Shown: positions 8,491 to 16,258 of the stretch, one piece after another | Layout of the letters: each line of letters starts with the position of its first letter | How positions within the stretch are numbered: position 1 is the first letter of the stretch | Origin: an uncultured Paracoccaceae bacterium | GTDB lineage: Bacteria > Pseudomonadota > Alphaproteobacteria > Rhodobacterales > Rhodobacteraceae | Direction: 5' to 3' | Length of the DNA: 64,000 nucleotides | Assembly (NCBI GenBank): GCA_947503175.1 | Contig: CANNCO010000003.1 | Coordinates: 379,501-443,500, forward strand | Program-made: the position numbers and the translations under genes | Notes under the pieces: model-generated | What the model was told of the DNA's origin: nothing | What the model saw: the letters and a program-made list of their open reading frames with translations, nothing else | Databases searched by the model: none

Positions 8491-9169
8491 CGGGCTTCGG
8501 ATCACATTGGGCGATTTCTCACTCGCCGCCGACATGGAGATCCCCCATCCCGGCATCACGGCCATCATCGGCCCCTCGGGCGGCGGCAAGTCGACGCTGC
8601 TTGCTGCGATCGGCGGCTTCCTCACTCCCGATACAGGCCACGTCTTCTGGAACGGTTCGAACATCACGACGCTGCCCCCGGGCGACCGCCCGATGACCAC
8701 GCTCTTTCAGGACAACAACCTGTTTCCGCATCTCACCATCGCGCAAAATGTGGGACTTGGCATCTCGCCCGCCCTGCGCCTGTCAGTCACGGATCGGGAT
8801 CTGATCGCATCGGTGATCGACCGGGTCGGCCTCACCGGACTGGCGGACCGAAAGCCCGCACAACTCTCGGGCGGTCAGCAAAGCCGCGTCGCGCTTGCCC
8901 GCGCCCTTGCCCGGAACAAACCCGTGGTCCTTCTGGATGAACCGTTTTCGGCCCTCGGCCCCGGGCTGCGCAACGAGATGCTCGACCTTGTCGCCGAAAC
9001 GCTGGGCGGCACCGTGCTCATGGTCACCCACGATCCGGCTGACGCATTGCGGATTGCGCAGAACGCGGTCCTCATTTCGGGCGGGACCGCCCGGCCGCCA
9101 ACCGATACGAAGACGCTGATCTCCGACCCGCCGCCGGAACTGCGCGACTATCTGGGAAAAACCCCGTAA
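8477..9169 (+). CDS. thiQ: Thiamine ABC transporter ATP-binding protein
   Basis: ATPase of the thiamine importer, 230 residues. Walker A is GPSGGGKST (about residues 33-41), the Q-loop is in 'TTLFQDNNLFPHLT', the ABC signature is LSGGQQSR (about 133-140), and Walker B is 'PVVLLDEPF', followed by the switch histidine in 'MVTHDPADAL'. It is the last gene of the thiBPQ operon and ends 84 bp before the convergent HU gene, whose terminator lies between them. Confidence 0.93.
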   Translation: MLRLDGLRITLGDFSLAADMEIPHPGITAIIGPSGGGKSTLLAAIGGFLTPDTGHVFWNGSNITTLPPGDRPMTTLFQDNNLFPHLTIAQNVGLGISPALRLSVTDRDLIASVIDRVGLTGLADRKPAQLSGGQQSRVALARALARNKPVVLLDEPFSALGPGLRNEMLDLVAETLGGTVLMVTHDPADALRIAQNAVLISGGTARPPTDTKTLISDPPPELRDYLGKTP

Positions 9170-9193
9170 AGCAATCCGTGCGGAATCGCACTC

Positions 9194-9227
9194 CCCCAAA
9201 AATGAATAGAGCCGCCAAGAAGGCGGC
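9194..9227 (-). terminator. Rho-independent terminator of the HU gene
   Basis: Read on the minus strand, a 6-bp GC stem (GCCGCC / GGCGGC with a 5-base loop, 9211-9227) is followed by a T-rich run (TCTATTCATTTTT). It begins 26 bp after the HU stop codon, so it ends hup transcription and separates it from convergent thiQ. Confidence 0.75.
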
Positions 9228-9253
9228 CCATTGCACTCGTTACTGAAAACACA

Positions 9254-9541
9254 TTAGCTGTTCACGCTGTCCTTCAGCGCCTTGGCGATGGTCATTTTGA
9301 CGACCTTGTCTGCATCCTTGTGGATCTGCTCGCCAGTCGCCGGGTTCCGGACCATACGCGCCGGACGCTCGCGGCAATAAATCTTGCCAACACCGGGAAG
9401 GGTCACTGCGCCACCGCCCGATACTTCCTTGGTGATGATGCTGATAATCGAATCCAGCGCACCGTTCGCGGTTTTCTTGTCAGCGCCCATTTCGTCGGCC
9501 AGGGCCGCCACAAGCTGGGTCTTCGTCATTGGTTTTGCCAT
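9254..9541 (-). CDS. hup: HU-family DNA-binding protein
   Basis: Histone-like nucleoid protein of 95 residues. It begins 'MAKPMTKTQLVAALADEMG', carries the HU core 'TLPGVGKIYCRERPARMVRNP' with the DNA-bending arm sequence 'RPARMVRNPATGE', and ends 'KMTIAKALKDSVNS'. I chose the ATG at 9541 because GGAGAC lies just upstream and it gives the standard length; the open frame extends 53 more codons but these are not HU-like. HU proteins act as dimers that bend and compact DNA. Odd: the usual 'GFGTF' turn reads 'GVGKIY'. A terminator follows at 9194-9227. Confidence 0.93.
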   Translation of the reverse strand: MAKPMTKTQLVAALADEMGADKKTANGALDSIISIITKEVSGGGAVTLPGVGKIYCRERPARMVRNPATGEQIHKDADKVVKMTIAKALKDSVNS

Positions 9542-9677
9542 CGGTTGTCTCCTCGTTTCGCCCCTATACTTGGGGCGTGTCGGCCTCTGTAAACGCCATA
9601 TTGATAGCACACACAACAGGTAGTGGTAGTAAAATAAGGTCGATCTTGCCCGTTTCAGGCACTTTTTTGCACTCTTT

Positions 9678-11162
9678 CTAAAGAAATGCCGTCTCTTCAA
9701 AGCTCCTCAGCTTCCGTGAATGGATCCGTTCAAGCGGCATTTCGCGCAATGCTTCCATCGCACGGATACCGATCAACAGATGCCGCGACACCTGGGTCCG
9801 GTAAAAATCCGATGCCATTCCAGGCAGCTTCAACTCGCCATGCAGCGGTTTGTCGGACACGCAAAGAAGCGTTCCATAGGGCACCCGAAACCGAAATCCG
9901 TTCGCCGCAATCGTCGCGCTTTCCATATCCAGTGCAATCGCCCGGCTCTGGCTCAGCCGCTGCACCGGCCCCTTGATATCGCCCAGTTCCCAGTTGCGGT
10001 TGTCAACGCTCGCCACCGTGCCTGTCCGCATGATCCGCTTCAGGTCGTAACCGGCAATATCGCTGACCGCGCCCACGGCGTTTTCCAACGCAATCTGGAT
10101 TTCCGCCAGCGCCGGCACCGGAACCCAGACCGGCAGGTCGTCGTCCAGCACATGGTCCTCGCGCAGATACGCATGGGCCAGCACAAAGTCCCCCAGCCGT
10201 TGAGAATTCCGCAGACCCGCGCAATGACCCACCATCAGCCACGCATGGGGCCGCAACACCGCGATATGATCGGTCGCTGTCCGCGCGTTCGACGGACCCA
10301 CGCCGATATTCACCAGCGTGATCCCGGCACCATGCTTGCGCTTCAGATGATAGGTCGGCATCTGCGGCAGCTTCGCAGGCACGTCCATCGGCGCATCCGA
10401 CGTCTCGATCACCTGATTGCCCGGTCCGACAAAGGCGGTATAGCCGCTGTCCTCATCGGCCAGCATCGTCCGCGCGAATGCCTCGAACTCATCCACATAG
10501 AACTGGTAGTTGGTGAACAATACGTGGTTCTGGAAATGCCGCGGATCTGTCGCCGTGTAATGGGCCAGCCGCGCCAGCGAATAATCCACCCGTTGCGCCG
10601 TGAACGGCGCCAAGGGATGCGACCCATCCTCATAGGTAAATCCGAACCCGTTCACGATATCGTCGTTCGTCGTCGACAGATCGGGCACGTCGAACACGTC
10701 GCGCAGCACGAACTCCGTGGCCCCTTCCTGCGGCACCGTCACACTGGCATCGTTCGCCACCGCGAAATGCACCGGCATCGGCGTCAGGGACGGGCCGATT
10801 TCCACCGGCGCCTTGTGATTCTCGATCAGCCAGCCGATCTGCTGGGTCAGGTAGTTCTCGAACAGGTCGGGCCGCGTGACGGTCGTCGAATACGTCCCCG
10901 GTTCTGCGACATGACCGAAACTCAGGCGGCTGTCGACGGTGCCATAGCTTGTCGCGGTGAACCGAATCTCAGGATAAAACGCCCTGTATTTCTCATCTGC
11001 CGCACCCGAGGCCAGCGTGTCCTGAAACCGCTCGCACAGAAATTCTGTCGCCGCCTTGTAAAGCTCCTGCAGACGCGCCACCGCCGCCCCGGCATCGGAA
11101 AAGCTCTCATGCGCCGGGGTGTTCGGCGAACGAAGCGGCAGATTTCGGTTCGGCGCGTTCAT
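9678..11162 (-). CDS. amn: AMP nucleosidase
   Basis: Hydrolyses AMP to adenine and ribose 5-phosphate. The 494-residue length fits Amn. The N-terminal half is the Amn-specific regulatory domain ('YPEIRFTATSYGTVDSRLSFG'), and the C-terminal half is a nucleoside phosphorylase fold with 'LVNIGVGPSNARTATDHIA' and 'HAWLMVGHCAGLRNSQRLGD'. Its start overlaps the stop codon of adenine deaminase by 4 bp (ATGA), so the two are translationally coupled. Together they could take AMP to adenine and then to hypoxanthine, feeding purine salvage and controlling the adenylate pool. Confidence 0.93.
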   Translation of the reverse strand: MNAPNRNLPLRSPNTPAHESFSDAGAAVARLQELYKAATEFLCERFQDTLASGAADEKYRAFYPEIRFTATSYGTVDSRLSFGHVAEPGTYSTTVTRPDLFENYLTQQIGWLIENHKAPVEIGPSLTPMPVHFAVANDASVTVPQEGATEFVLRDVFDVPDLSTTNDDIVNGFGFTYEDGSHPLAPFTAQRVDYSLARLAHYTATDPRHFQNHVLFTNYQFYVDEFEAFARTMLADEDSGYTAFVGPGNQVIETSDAPMDVPAKLPQMPTYHLKRKHGAGITLVNIGVGPSNARTATDHIAVLRPHAWLMVGHCAGLRNSQRLGDFVLAHAYLREDHVLDDDLPVWVPVPALAEIQIALENAVGAVSDIAGYDLKRIMRTGTVASVDNRNWELGDIKGPVQRLSQSRAIALDMESATIAANGFRFRVPYGTLLCVSDKPLHGELKLPGMASDFYRTQVSRHLLIGIRAMEALREMPLERIHSRKLRSFEETAFL

Positions 11163-12985
11163 GTCTGTTCCTCGAATAGGTCGGTCAGTTCGAACTTCGT
11201 GACATCGACCAGTCCAAGGTCCGATATCCGAAGTTCCGGGATCACCACAAGCGCAAGCAGTGAATGCTGCATATAGGCATTATTCAGCGTACAGCCGCAG
11301 TCCGCCATCGCCGCCACCATCCGGTCGGCGCTCGCCGCAACCTCGGCCGCCGGACTGTCAGACATCAGCCCGGCAATGGGCAGCTTCACCAGCGCGATTT
11401 CCTGCCCGTCCTTCCAGACCGTGATACCGCCACCGACCTCGCCCAGCCGGTTCGCCGCTGCGGCCATATCGGCGCGGCTGGTGCCCACGACAATCATGTG
11501 ATGGCTGTCATGGGCCACTGTGCTGGCCATCGCCATCCGGCCCTCATAGCCGAACCCGCTGACAAAGCCGTTGACCACATCACCCGTCGCCCGGTGCCGT
11601 TCGACCAGCGCGATCTGGCAGACGCCATCCTCACCCTCGACGACTCCGTCGACCACCGGCAGATCGGCGGTCAGCGCCTTGGTCGGCGCCTGATTCTCGA
11701 CCACGCCGATGACCTTCGCCGTCACCCGGTTCGCCCCCTCCGGCGCGGGTACCTCAAAATCCCCATCCGCCAGTGCCCGGCCCAGATTGACCGACCGCCG
11801 CGCCTTTTCCGGCCAGTTGATATGCGGGCACTCGACCAGCACCCGACCGCCTTCGGCGACCAGCGCACCGCGCGCATAAACCTGCTCGATCGGCAAGGTT
11901 CGCAAGTCGGATGTCAGGATCACATCCGCCCACCTTCCCGGTGCAATAGACCCTAACTCACGCTCCAACCCGAAATGCGATGCGGTATTCACTGTGGCCA
12001 TCTGCAAGGCCACCACCGGATCACATCCACAGTCAATCGCATGGCGCACAACCCGGTTCATATGCCCGTCATTCACCAGCGTCCCCGAATGACAATCATC
12101 AGTGCACAGAATGAAGTTCCGGGGATCAAGACCCTTCTCGGTCACCGCCGTGATCTGGCTTTCCACATCATACCACGCAGAACCCAGCCGCATCATCGAC
12201 CGCATGCCCAGCCGCACCCGCGCGACCGCGTCCGCCTCCGCCGTGCCCTCATGATCATCCGCCGGTCCACCGGCGGCATAAGCAGAGAACGAAACACCCT
12301 TATCCGGGCTCGCATAGTGCCCGCCCACGGTCTTGCCCGCCCGCATCGTCGCCGCCATCTCGGCCAACATCTGCGGATCGCCGTTGATCACCCCGGGAAA
12401 GTTCATCATCTCGCCCAGCCCGATGATCCCGGGCCACCCCATCGCCTCGGCCACGTCATCGGCGGAAATCTCGTACCCCGTCGTCTCCAGCCCCGGCGCG
12501 GAAGGCGCGCAGCTCGGCATCTGGGTGAAGATGTTGACGGGTTGCATCAGCGCCTCGTCATGCATCAGCCGCACGCCTTCCAGCCCCATCACATTCGCAA
12601 TCTCATGGGGATCGGTGAACATGCTCGTTGTGCCATGGGGTATGACGGCGCGGGCGAACTCGGCAGGGGTCAGCATGCCGCTTTCGATATGCATATGCCC
12701 GTCACAGAGGCCGGGGATCAGATACCGCCCGCCCGCCTCCACGGCTTCCGTGCCGTTGCCGATACAGTGATCGGCATTCGGACCCACATAGGCGAACCGG
12801 CCCTTGGAGATGGCCACCTGCCAGCCATCCAGAACCTCACGGCTCTGCACATTGACCAGCTTGCCGCCCCGGATCACCAGATCCGCAGGCATCCGTCCCG
12901 CCGCCACGGCGACCAGTTCGGGCGCAACCTCGGCCCAGCTTTTCAGTTTGTCAGTTTTAGAATGCGTCATGCGCAAGTTTGACAC
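11159..12985 (-). CDS. ade: Adenine deaminase
   Basis: Amidohydrolase-superfamily enzyme that converts adenine to hypoxanthine plus ammonia. Metal-binding motifs are visible: 'LCDGHMHIESGML' (about residues 93-105), 'TDPHEIANVMG' and 'CTDDCHSGTLVNDGHM'. The C-terminal beta domain has 'TVAHDSHHMIVVGTSRADM', as in bacterial Ade. About 600 residues is the normal size. Start codons at 12985 and 12970 (MTHSKTDKLKSW) are both possible. It is the first gene of an ade-amn pair, whose products catalyse consecutive steps from AMP. Confidence 0.93.
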   Translation of the reverse strand: MSNLRMTHSKTDKLKSWAEVAPELVAVAAGRMPADLVIRGGKLVNVQSREVLDGWQVAISKGRFAYVGPNADHCIGNGTEAVEAGGRYLIPGLCDGHMHIESGMLTPAEFARAVIPHGTTSMFTDPHEIANVMGLEGVRLMHDEALMQPVNIFTQMPSCAPSAPGLETTGYEISADDVAEAMGWPGIIGLGEMMNFPGVINGDPQMLAEMAATMRAGKTVGGHYASPDKGVSFSAYAAGGPADDHEGTAEADAVARVRLGMRSMMRLGSAWYDVESQITAVTEKGLDPRNFILCTDDCHSGTLVNDGHMNRVVRHAIDCGCDPVVALQMATVNTASHFGLERELGSIAPGRWADVILTSDLRTLPIEQVYARGALVAEGGRVLVECPHINWPEKARRSVNLGRALADGDFEVPAPEGANRVTAKVIGVVENQAPTKALTADLPVVDGVVEGEDGVCQIALVERHRATGDVVNGFVSGFGYEGRMAMASTVAHDSHHMIVVGTSRADMAAAANRLGEVGGGITVWKDGQEIALVKLPIAGLMSDSPAAEVAASADRMVAAMADCGCTLNNAYMQHSLLALVVIPELRISDLGLVDVTKFELTDLFEEQT

Positions 12986-13033
12986 GCGCGCACGGCACCT
13001 TCAAGACAGGGGCAGGCAAAGACGGGACCTGCG

Positions 13034-13453
13034 ATGGATTATGAGACGATATCTGCCGAAGAGTTCGGCGCCTCCCTGCGCGGGATCGGGCTGAACATCC
13101 TTGTCCGGGACATGGATGAAGAGGTGCGGTTCCTGAGCCGGGTTTTCGGAATGACGGCGCACCGGGTCTCGGAAGACTTCGCGATCATCACATCGGGCAA
13201 GGCTATCTTTCAGCTTCACACCGACCACACCTATTCCGAAAATCCGCTGCTTGGCCTTCTTCCCGAAACCCCGCCACGCGGTGCCGGGATCGAGATCAGG
13301 CTGTACGACATCGATCCAGATCAGTGTCTGATACAGGCCGAAATGGCAGATGCCCATATCCTGCAACCGCCCGCGGACAAACCGCATGGCTTGCGCGAGG
13401 CCTATATCCTTTGCCCCAACGGATATGCCTGGGTGCCATCGCGCCCCTTGTGA
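13034..13453 (+). CDS. VOC (glyoxalase-fold) family protein
   Basis: A 139-residue protein with one vicinal-oxygen-chelate fold: 'GIGLNILVRDMDEEVRFLSRVFGM' begins a beta-alpha-beta-beta-beta unit, and 'AYILCPNGYAWVPSRPL' closes it. Members bind a metal and act in glyoxal detoxification, ring cleavage or antibiotic resistance, but nothing here shows the substrate. It is divergent from ade (48 bp apart). A repeat element follows at about 13503-13556. Confidence 0.7.
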   Translation: MDYETISAEEFGASLRGIGLNILVRDMDEEVRFLSRVFGMTAHRVSEDFAIITSGKAIFQLHTDHTYSENPLLGLLPETPPRGAGIEIRLYDIDPDQCLIQAEMADAHILQPPADKPHGLREAYILCPNGYAWVPSRPL

Positions 13454-13502
13454 TCTCGAACAAGCCGACGCGGGCATGGATTTCCCCGCATTTCATGCGG
13501 CG

Positions 13503-13556
13503 ATCCGCCGGGGGCGCTGCCCCCGGACCCCCGGCGTATTTCGGACAAGACGAAAG
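13503..13556 (+). repeat. Dispersed GC-palindrome with GTATTT tail, copy A
   Basis: Contains a 7-bp stem CGGGGGC-GCT-GCCCCCG (13509-13525) and an alternative 9-bp stem using the same left arm, CGCCGGGGG (13506-13514) with CCCCCGGCG (13528-13536). The tail 'GTATTTCGGACAAGACGAAAG' (13536-13556) is nearly identical to the tail of the copy at 25412-25464. This copy lies between the VOC gene and the convergent YciI gene, where it may also end transcription. Confidence 0.75.
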
Positions 13557-13565
13557 CGGTGGTGA

Positions 13566-13880
13566 CTACATCTGAAGGATTTCGCACACTTCGACAGAAC
13601 CGGACCCATCCTTCACCATGGGACAGCCTTTCGCCATCTCGACAGCGGCATCCTGATCGGCGGCCTCGATGATCGACAGGCCGGCCACAGGATTGGCGCC
13701 TCCGTCATCGGCTACGCCGCCGGCACTTACGGTTCTCGACAGGCCCGCAGGCCCGCCGCCGTCCACGACCGCATCGCCCATGGCGCCGTACCATGCGTCC
13801 CAATCCGCCATGACCTTTTCGCCCTCCTCGGGCGTTTCGGGGCGTTTTCCCCCGTGATAGACAAACATGAACCTGGACAT
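13566..13880 (-). CDS. YciI-family (YCII-related) protein
   Basis: A 104-residue small protein with the dimeric alpha/beta-barrel fold of the YCII group: 'MSRFMFVYHGGKRPETPEEGE' at the N-terminus and 'ANPVAGLSIIEAADQDAAVEMAKGCP' in the second half. Relatives are often annotated as PhnB-like or sigma-factor-linked accessory proteins without a known reaction. It is the third gene of an ArsR / SRPBCC / YciI operon (1-bp gap to the SRPBCC gene). Confidence 0.8.
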   Translation of the reverse strand: MSRFMFVYHGGKRPETPEEGEKVMADWDAWYGAMGDAVVDGGGPAGLSRTVSAGGVADDGGANPVAGLSIIEAADQDAAVEMAKGCPMVKDGSGSVEVCEILQM

Positions 13881-13881
13881 G

Positions 13882-14334
13882 TCACACCTCCTCCTTGGCT
13901 TTGTTCTCGATCAATGCGCTCAGTTTCCGCAGGCTCGATGTCCAGCCGCTTTCGTGGTTCTGGGCTGCTTCATCGTCGGGCAGATCCACATGACTGAGCG
14001 TGAGATCCGTCCCGCCGCCCTGCGCGGGCACAAGGCGCATCGTCACATGGCTTTCGACGCCGCGCCGGTCGTTTTCGTCATGCCAGCCCCAGGTGAAACC
14101 GATCGAGTTCGGCGGGTCCACATGGGTCACATGGCCCGAAACCTTGAACCGTTGCCCTTCGGAATTGACCATCACAGAATACCAAGGGCCCTTGGCCTCG
14201 AAACTCATGTCATGCTCCGGCACCCAGAGCCCTTCAGGGCCCCACCATGTCAAAAGATGTTCGGTCTTCGAGATAAAATCGAACACGCGCTCGGGTGCGG
14301 CGCTGAAATGGCGCTCAATCGTAAGGTCCGTCAT
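13882..14334 (-). CDS. SRPBCC-domain (AHSA1-like) protein
   Basis: A 150-residue START-like ligand-binding fold of the AHSA1 group. It begins 'LTIERHFSAAPERVFDFISKTEHLLTWWGPEGL', the usual opening of bacterial proteins paired with ArsR regulators, and has 'GQRFKVSGHVTHVDPPNSIGFTWGWHDE' in the middle. Its start overlaps the ArsR stop by 4 bp. The ligand is unknown; the tight pairing with an ArsR regulator suggests that the two respond to the same signal or stress. Confidence 0.85.
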   Translation of the reverse strand: MTDLTIERHFSAAPERVFDFISKTEHLLTWWGPEGLWVPEHDMSFEAKGPWYSVMVNSEGQRFKVSGHVTHVDPPNSIGFTWGWHDENDRRGVESHVTMRLVPAQGGGTDLTLSHVDLPDDEAAQNHESGWTSSLRKLSALIENKAKEEV

Positions 14335-14669
14335 TCTCCGTCCTCCTCAAGTGCCGCGCCAAGACGATCAAGGCTTCCGGCCCAGAACGCCCGATACGAC
14401 ATCGTCCAGTGGCCGATGGCGCGCACCGTATCGGGCCGCGCCGCATAGATCCGCTGGGCACCGTCGATCCGCCGCGTGACCAGTCCCGCCTCGCGCAGGA
14501 CCTTCAGATGCCGCGACACGGCGGGGGCGGACACGTCGGTCAGACCCTGCAGGGTTCCCGCAGGCGCCTCTCCTTCCACCAGCAGATGCTCTAAGATCGC
14601 CAGCCGTGTGGGATCACCCAGGGCTGAAAAGGCCTTCGTTAGACCCGCATTGGTTTCATTTTCAATCAT
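14331..14669 (-). CDS. ArsR-family transcriptional regulator
   Basis: A 112-residue winged-helix repressor: 'TKAFSALGDPTRLAILEHLL' and 'LQGLTDVSAPAVSRHLKVLREAGLV' are the ArsR helix-turn-helix region, followed by a wing with 'TRRIDGAQRIYAARPD'. No cysteine pair of the metal-sensing types is present, so it belongs with the non-metal ArsR proteins that precede SRPBCC genes. It heads the ArsR / SRPBCC / YciI operon. A perfect inverted repeat lies 6 bp upstream of its start (14676-14691), a likely self-operator. Confidence 0.88.
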   Translation of the reverse strand: MIENETNAGLTKAFSALGDPTRLAILEHLLVEGEAPAGTLQGLTDVSAPAVSRHLKVLREAGLVTRRIDGAQRIYAARPDTVRAIGHWTMSYRAFWAGSLDRLGAALEEDGE

Positions 14670-14675
14670 GGTTAA

Positions 14676-14691
14676 TTAACTTATCAGTTAA
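14676..14691. promoter_or_regulatory. Probable ArsR operator
   Basis: Perfect inverted repeat TTAACT-TATC-AGTTAA in the AT-rich promoter region, starting 6 bp before the ArsR ATG. Size and symmetry fit an ArsR dimer site. It also lies between the divergent ArsR operon and the SDR gene, so both could be controlled. Confidence 0.6.
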
Positions 14692-14745
14692 ATTTTATTC
14701 GTCAACCCCCTTGCACCCAAACCTTCAGCGCCGGATAACGCCCCG

Positions 14746-15609
14746 ATGACCGGTACGCTTCTGTCTTTCGGCCACGGCTACTCCGCCCGCGCCCTTGCAC
14801 GGCTCCTGATCCCCCAGGGCTGGACGATCATTGGCACGACCCGCTCGACTGAAAAAGCCAGAAGACTATCGGACGACGGCGTGACGCCGCTGATCTGGCC
14901 GGGTGACGATCCTCGCCCCGCCGTCGAAACGGCCACCCATGTCCTGACATCCGTCTCACCGGGCCCGGATGGCGATCCGGTTCTCGCCGATCTCGCGGAT
15001 GCCTTGGCCCGGCGCGCACCGGCGCTGAAATGGGCAGGCTACCTTTCAACCACCGGTGTCTATGGCGACCATGCCGGCGGATGGGTGGATGAAGACACAC
15101 CTCTGACGCCCTCGACCGAACGCGGGCGCCTGCGTGTCCTGGCCGAAACCCAGTGGCGCGCGCTTGCCGAAACCTCTGGCCTCCCGCTCCATATCTTCCG
15201 GCTCGCGGGCATCTACGGCCCCGGCCGCGGCCCCTTTTCCAAGGTCCGGAACGGTACCGCCCGCCGCATCATCAAACCCGGACAGGTGTTTTCCCGCATC
15301 CATGTGGATGATATCGCACAGGTTCTTGCGGCCTCGATCGCGCACCCCAACCCGGGCGCGGTCTATAACCTCTGTGACGACGATCCAGCCCGGCCGCAGG
15401 ACGTGATCGCCCATGCCGCCGAACTTCTGGGCCAGCCGCTGCCGCCCGAAGTCGACTACGATACCGCAGATATGTCGCCCATGGCGCGGAGCTTCTACGC
15501 CGAATCCAAACGCGTCCGGAACGACCGGATCAAGTCGGAACTGGGGGTAGAGCTGATCCATCCCGACTACCGGGTCGGCCTTGCCGCACTTCTGGCGCAA
15601 GAGGACTAG
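14746..15609 (+). CDS. SDR / NAD-dependent epimerase-like protein (YeeZ type)
   Basis: A 287-residue protein with an N-terminal Rossmann fold. The glycine-rich motif is 'LLSFGHGYSARALARLL' (GxGxxA type), followed by 'WTIIGTTRSTEKARRL'. The active-site region 'LSTTGVYGDHAGGWVDE' and 'RLAGIYGPGRGPFSK' match extended SDR proteins of the YeeZ group. These have no firmly known reaction, but the pattern suggests a nucleotide-sugar or related NAD(P) substrate. It is divergent from the ArsR operon and overlaps the convergent AIG1-like gene by 4 bp. Confidence 0.8.
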   Translation: MTGTLLSFGHGYSARALARLLIPQGWTIIGTTRSTEKARRLSDDGVTPLIWPGDDPRPAVETATHVLTSVSPGPDGDPVLADLADALARRAPALKWAGYLSTTGVYGDHAGGWVDEDTPLTPSTERGRLRVLAETQWRALAETSGLPLHIFRLAGIYGPGRGPFSKVRNGTARRIIKPGQVFSRIHVDDIAQVLAASIAHPNPGAVYNLCDDDPARPQDVIAHAAELLGQPLPPEVDYDTADMSPMARSFYAESKRVRNDRIKSELGVELIHPDYRVGLAALLAQED

Positions 15610-16208
15610 GTCCGTCGTCGCAAGGCCGCTGCCAAACCCCAGAAAACAGCCAGCGCCCCCAAACCGATCACCGCCGTCATCCCATAGAACTGCAGCCGCT
15701 CGACGGGTTCCATGTTATTCAGAAACGGATAGGGCAGCCCGCTGGTCACGCTTCCGAAAGGATAGCTGTTGGCCGGCGCGACGAACCCCTCGACCCAGCC
15801 CAGATACAGAACGACAAGCGCGAAATAGGGCAGAACCACCCGCAAGGGCCGCCGAAACCCGCCATAGAGGAACAACGCATCGATCCACTGCAGAAGCGGC
15901 CCCAGACCGTGCAGATACCCGTCCAGCCACCACGGCAACGGTCCGCTTGAGTTCACCAGCGCCGGATCCTGCAGCCACAGCCGCCAATACATGCCAACGG
16001 CCAGCGCGTTGACGATCGCCGTCACCATCACCAGCCGCGGCCATTGCAAGTCACTCCGCCGCTCCGACAGGGCCAGCATCCGGCTCGCACAAAAGAAGCT
16101 CAGAAGAAGCCCCCAGATCGTCAGAAACCGGAACGGCCCGCCGGGATGCGAGTAATCGGCGACCACAACGATCTGGCGCAGCACAAACCCCGCGGCCAGC
16201 AGAAACAC
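15606..16208 (-). CDS. AIG1/ADTRP (FAR-17a)-like membrane protein
   Basis: A 200-residue protein with about six membrane helices. It lines up, from memory, with the human lipid hydrolase AIG1: 'GGPFRFLTIWGLLLSFF' matches the region of its catalytic threonine, 'WWLDGYLHGLGPLLQ' that of its catalytic histidine, and 'YPFLNNMEPVERLQFYG' its conserved YPFL...R..F block. AIG1 and ADTRP cleave fatty-acid esters of hydroxy fatty acids. The GTG at 16208 gives 200 residues but cuts the first helix; the frame stays open upstream, where a CTG (16262) overlapping the dxs stop would add 18 residues. It follows dxs directly, so it is probably the last gene of that operon. The bacterial substrate is unknown. 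Confidence 0.75.
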   Translation of the reverse strand: MFLLAAGFVLRQIVVVADYSHPGGPFRFLTIWGLLLSFFCASRMLALSERRSDLQWPRLVMVTAIVNALAVGMYWRLWLQDPALVNSSGPLPWWLDGYLHGLGPLLQWIDALFLYGGFRRPLRVVLPYFALVVLYLGWVEGFVAPANSYPFGSVTSGLPYPFLNNMEPVERLQFYGMTAVIGLGALAVFWGLAAALRRRT

Positions 16209-16258
16209 AATCCAGCGAAAAACCAGAACCGGCCTGGAATGCGGATCGACCGGGAAAT

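Noticed and set aside
9720-11276. Long open frame antisense to amn (518 codons), and similar long antisense frames elsewhere (16454-18268, 19280-21016, 29085-30176, 55721-57034, 62341-63678)
   Set aside because: They lie opposite well-recognised genes (amn, dxs, ispA/HDAC, gltB, dnaK, secA), have very high Arg/Pro/His or other skewed composition, and match no family. They are shadows caused by high GC content and codon bias.
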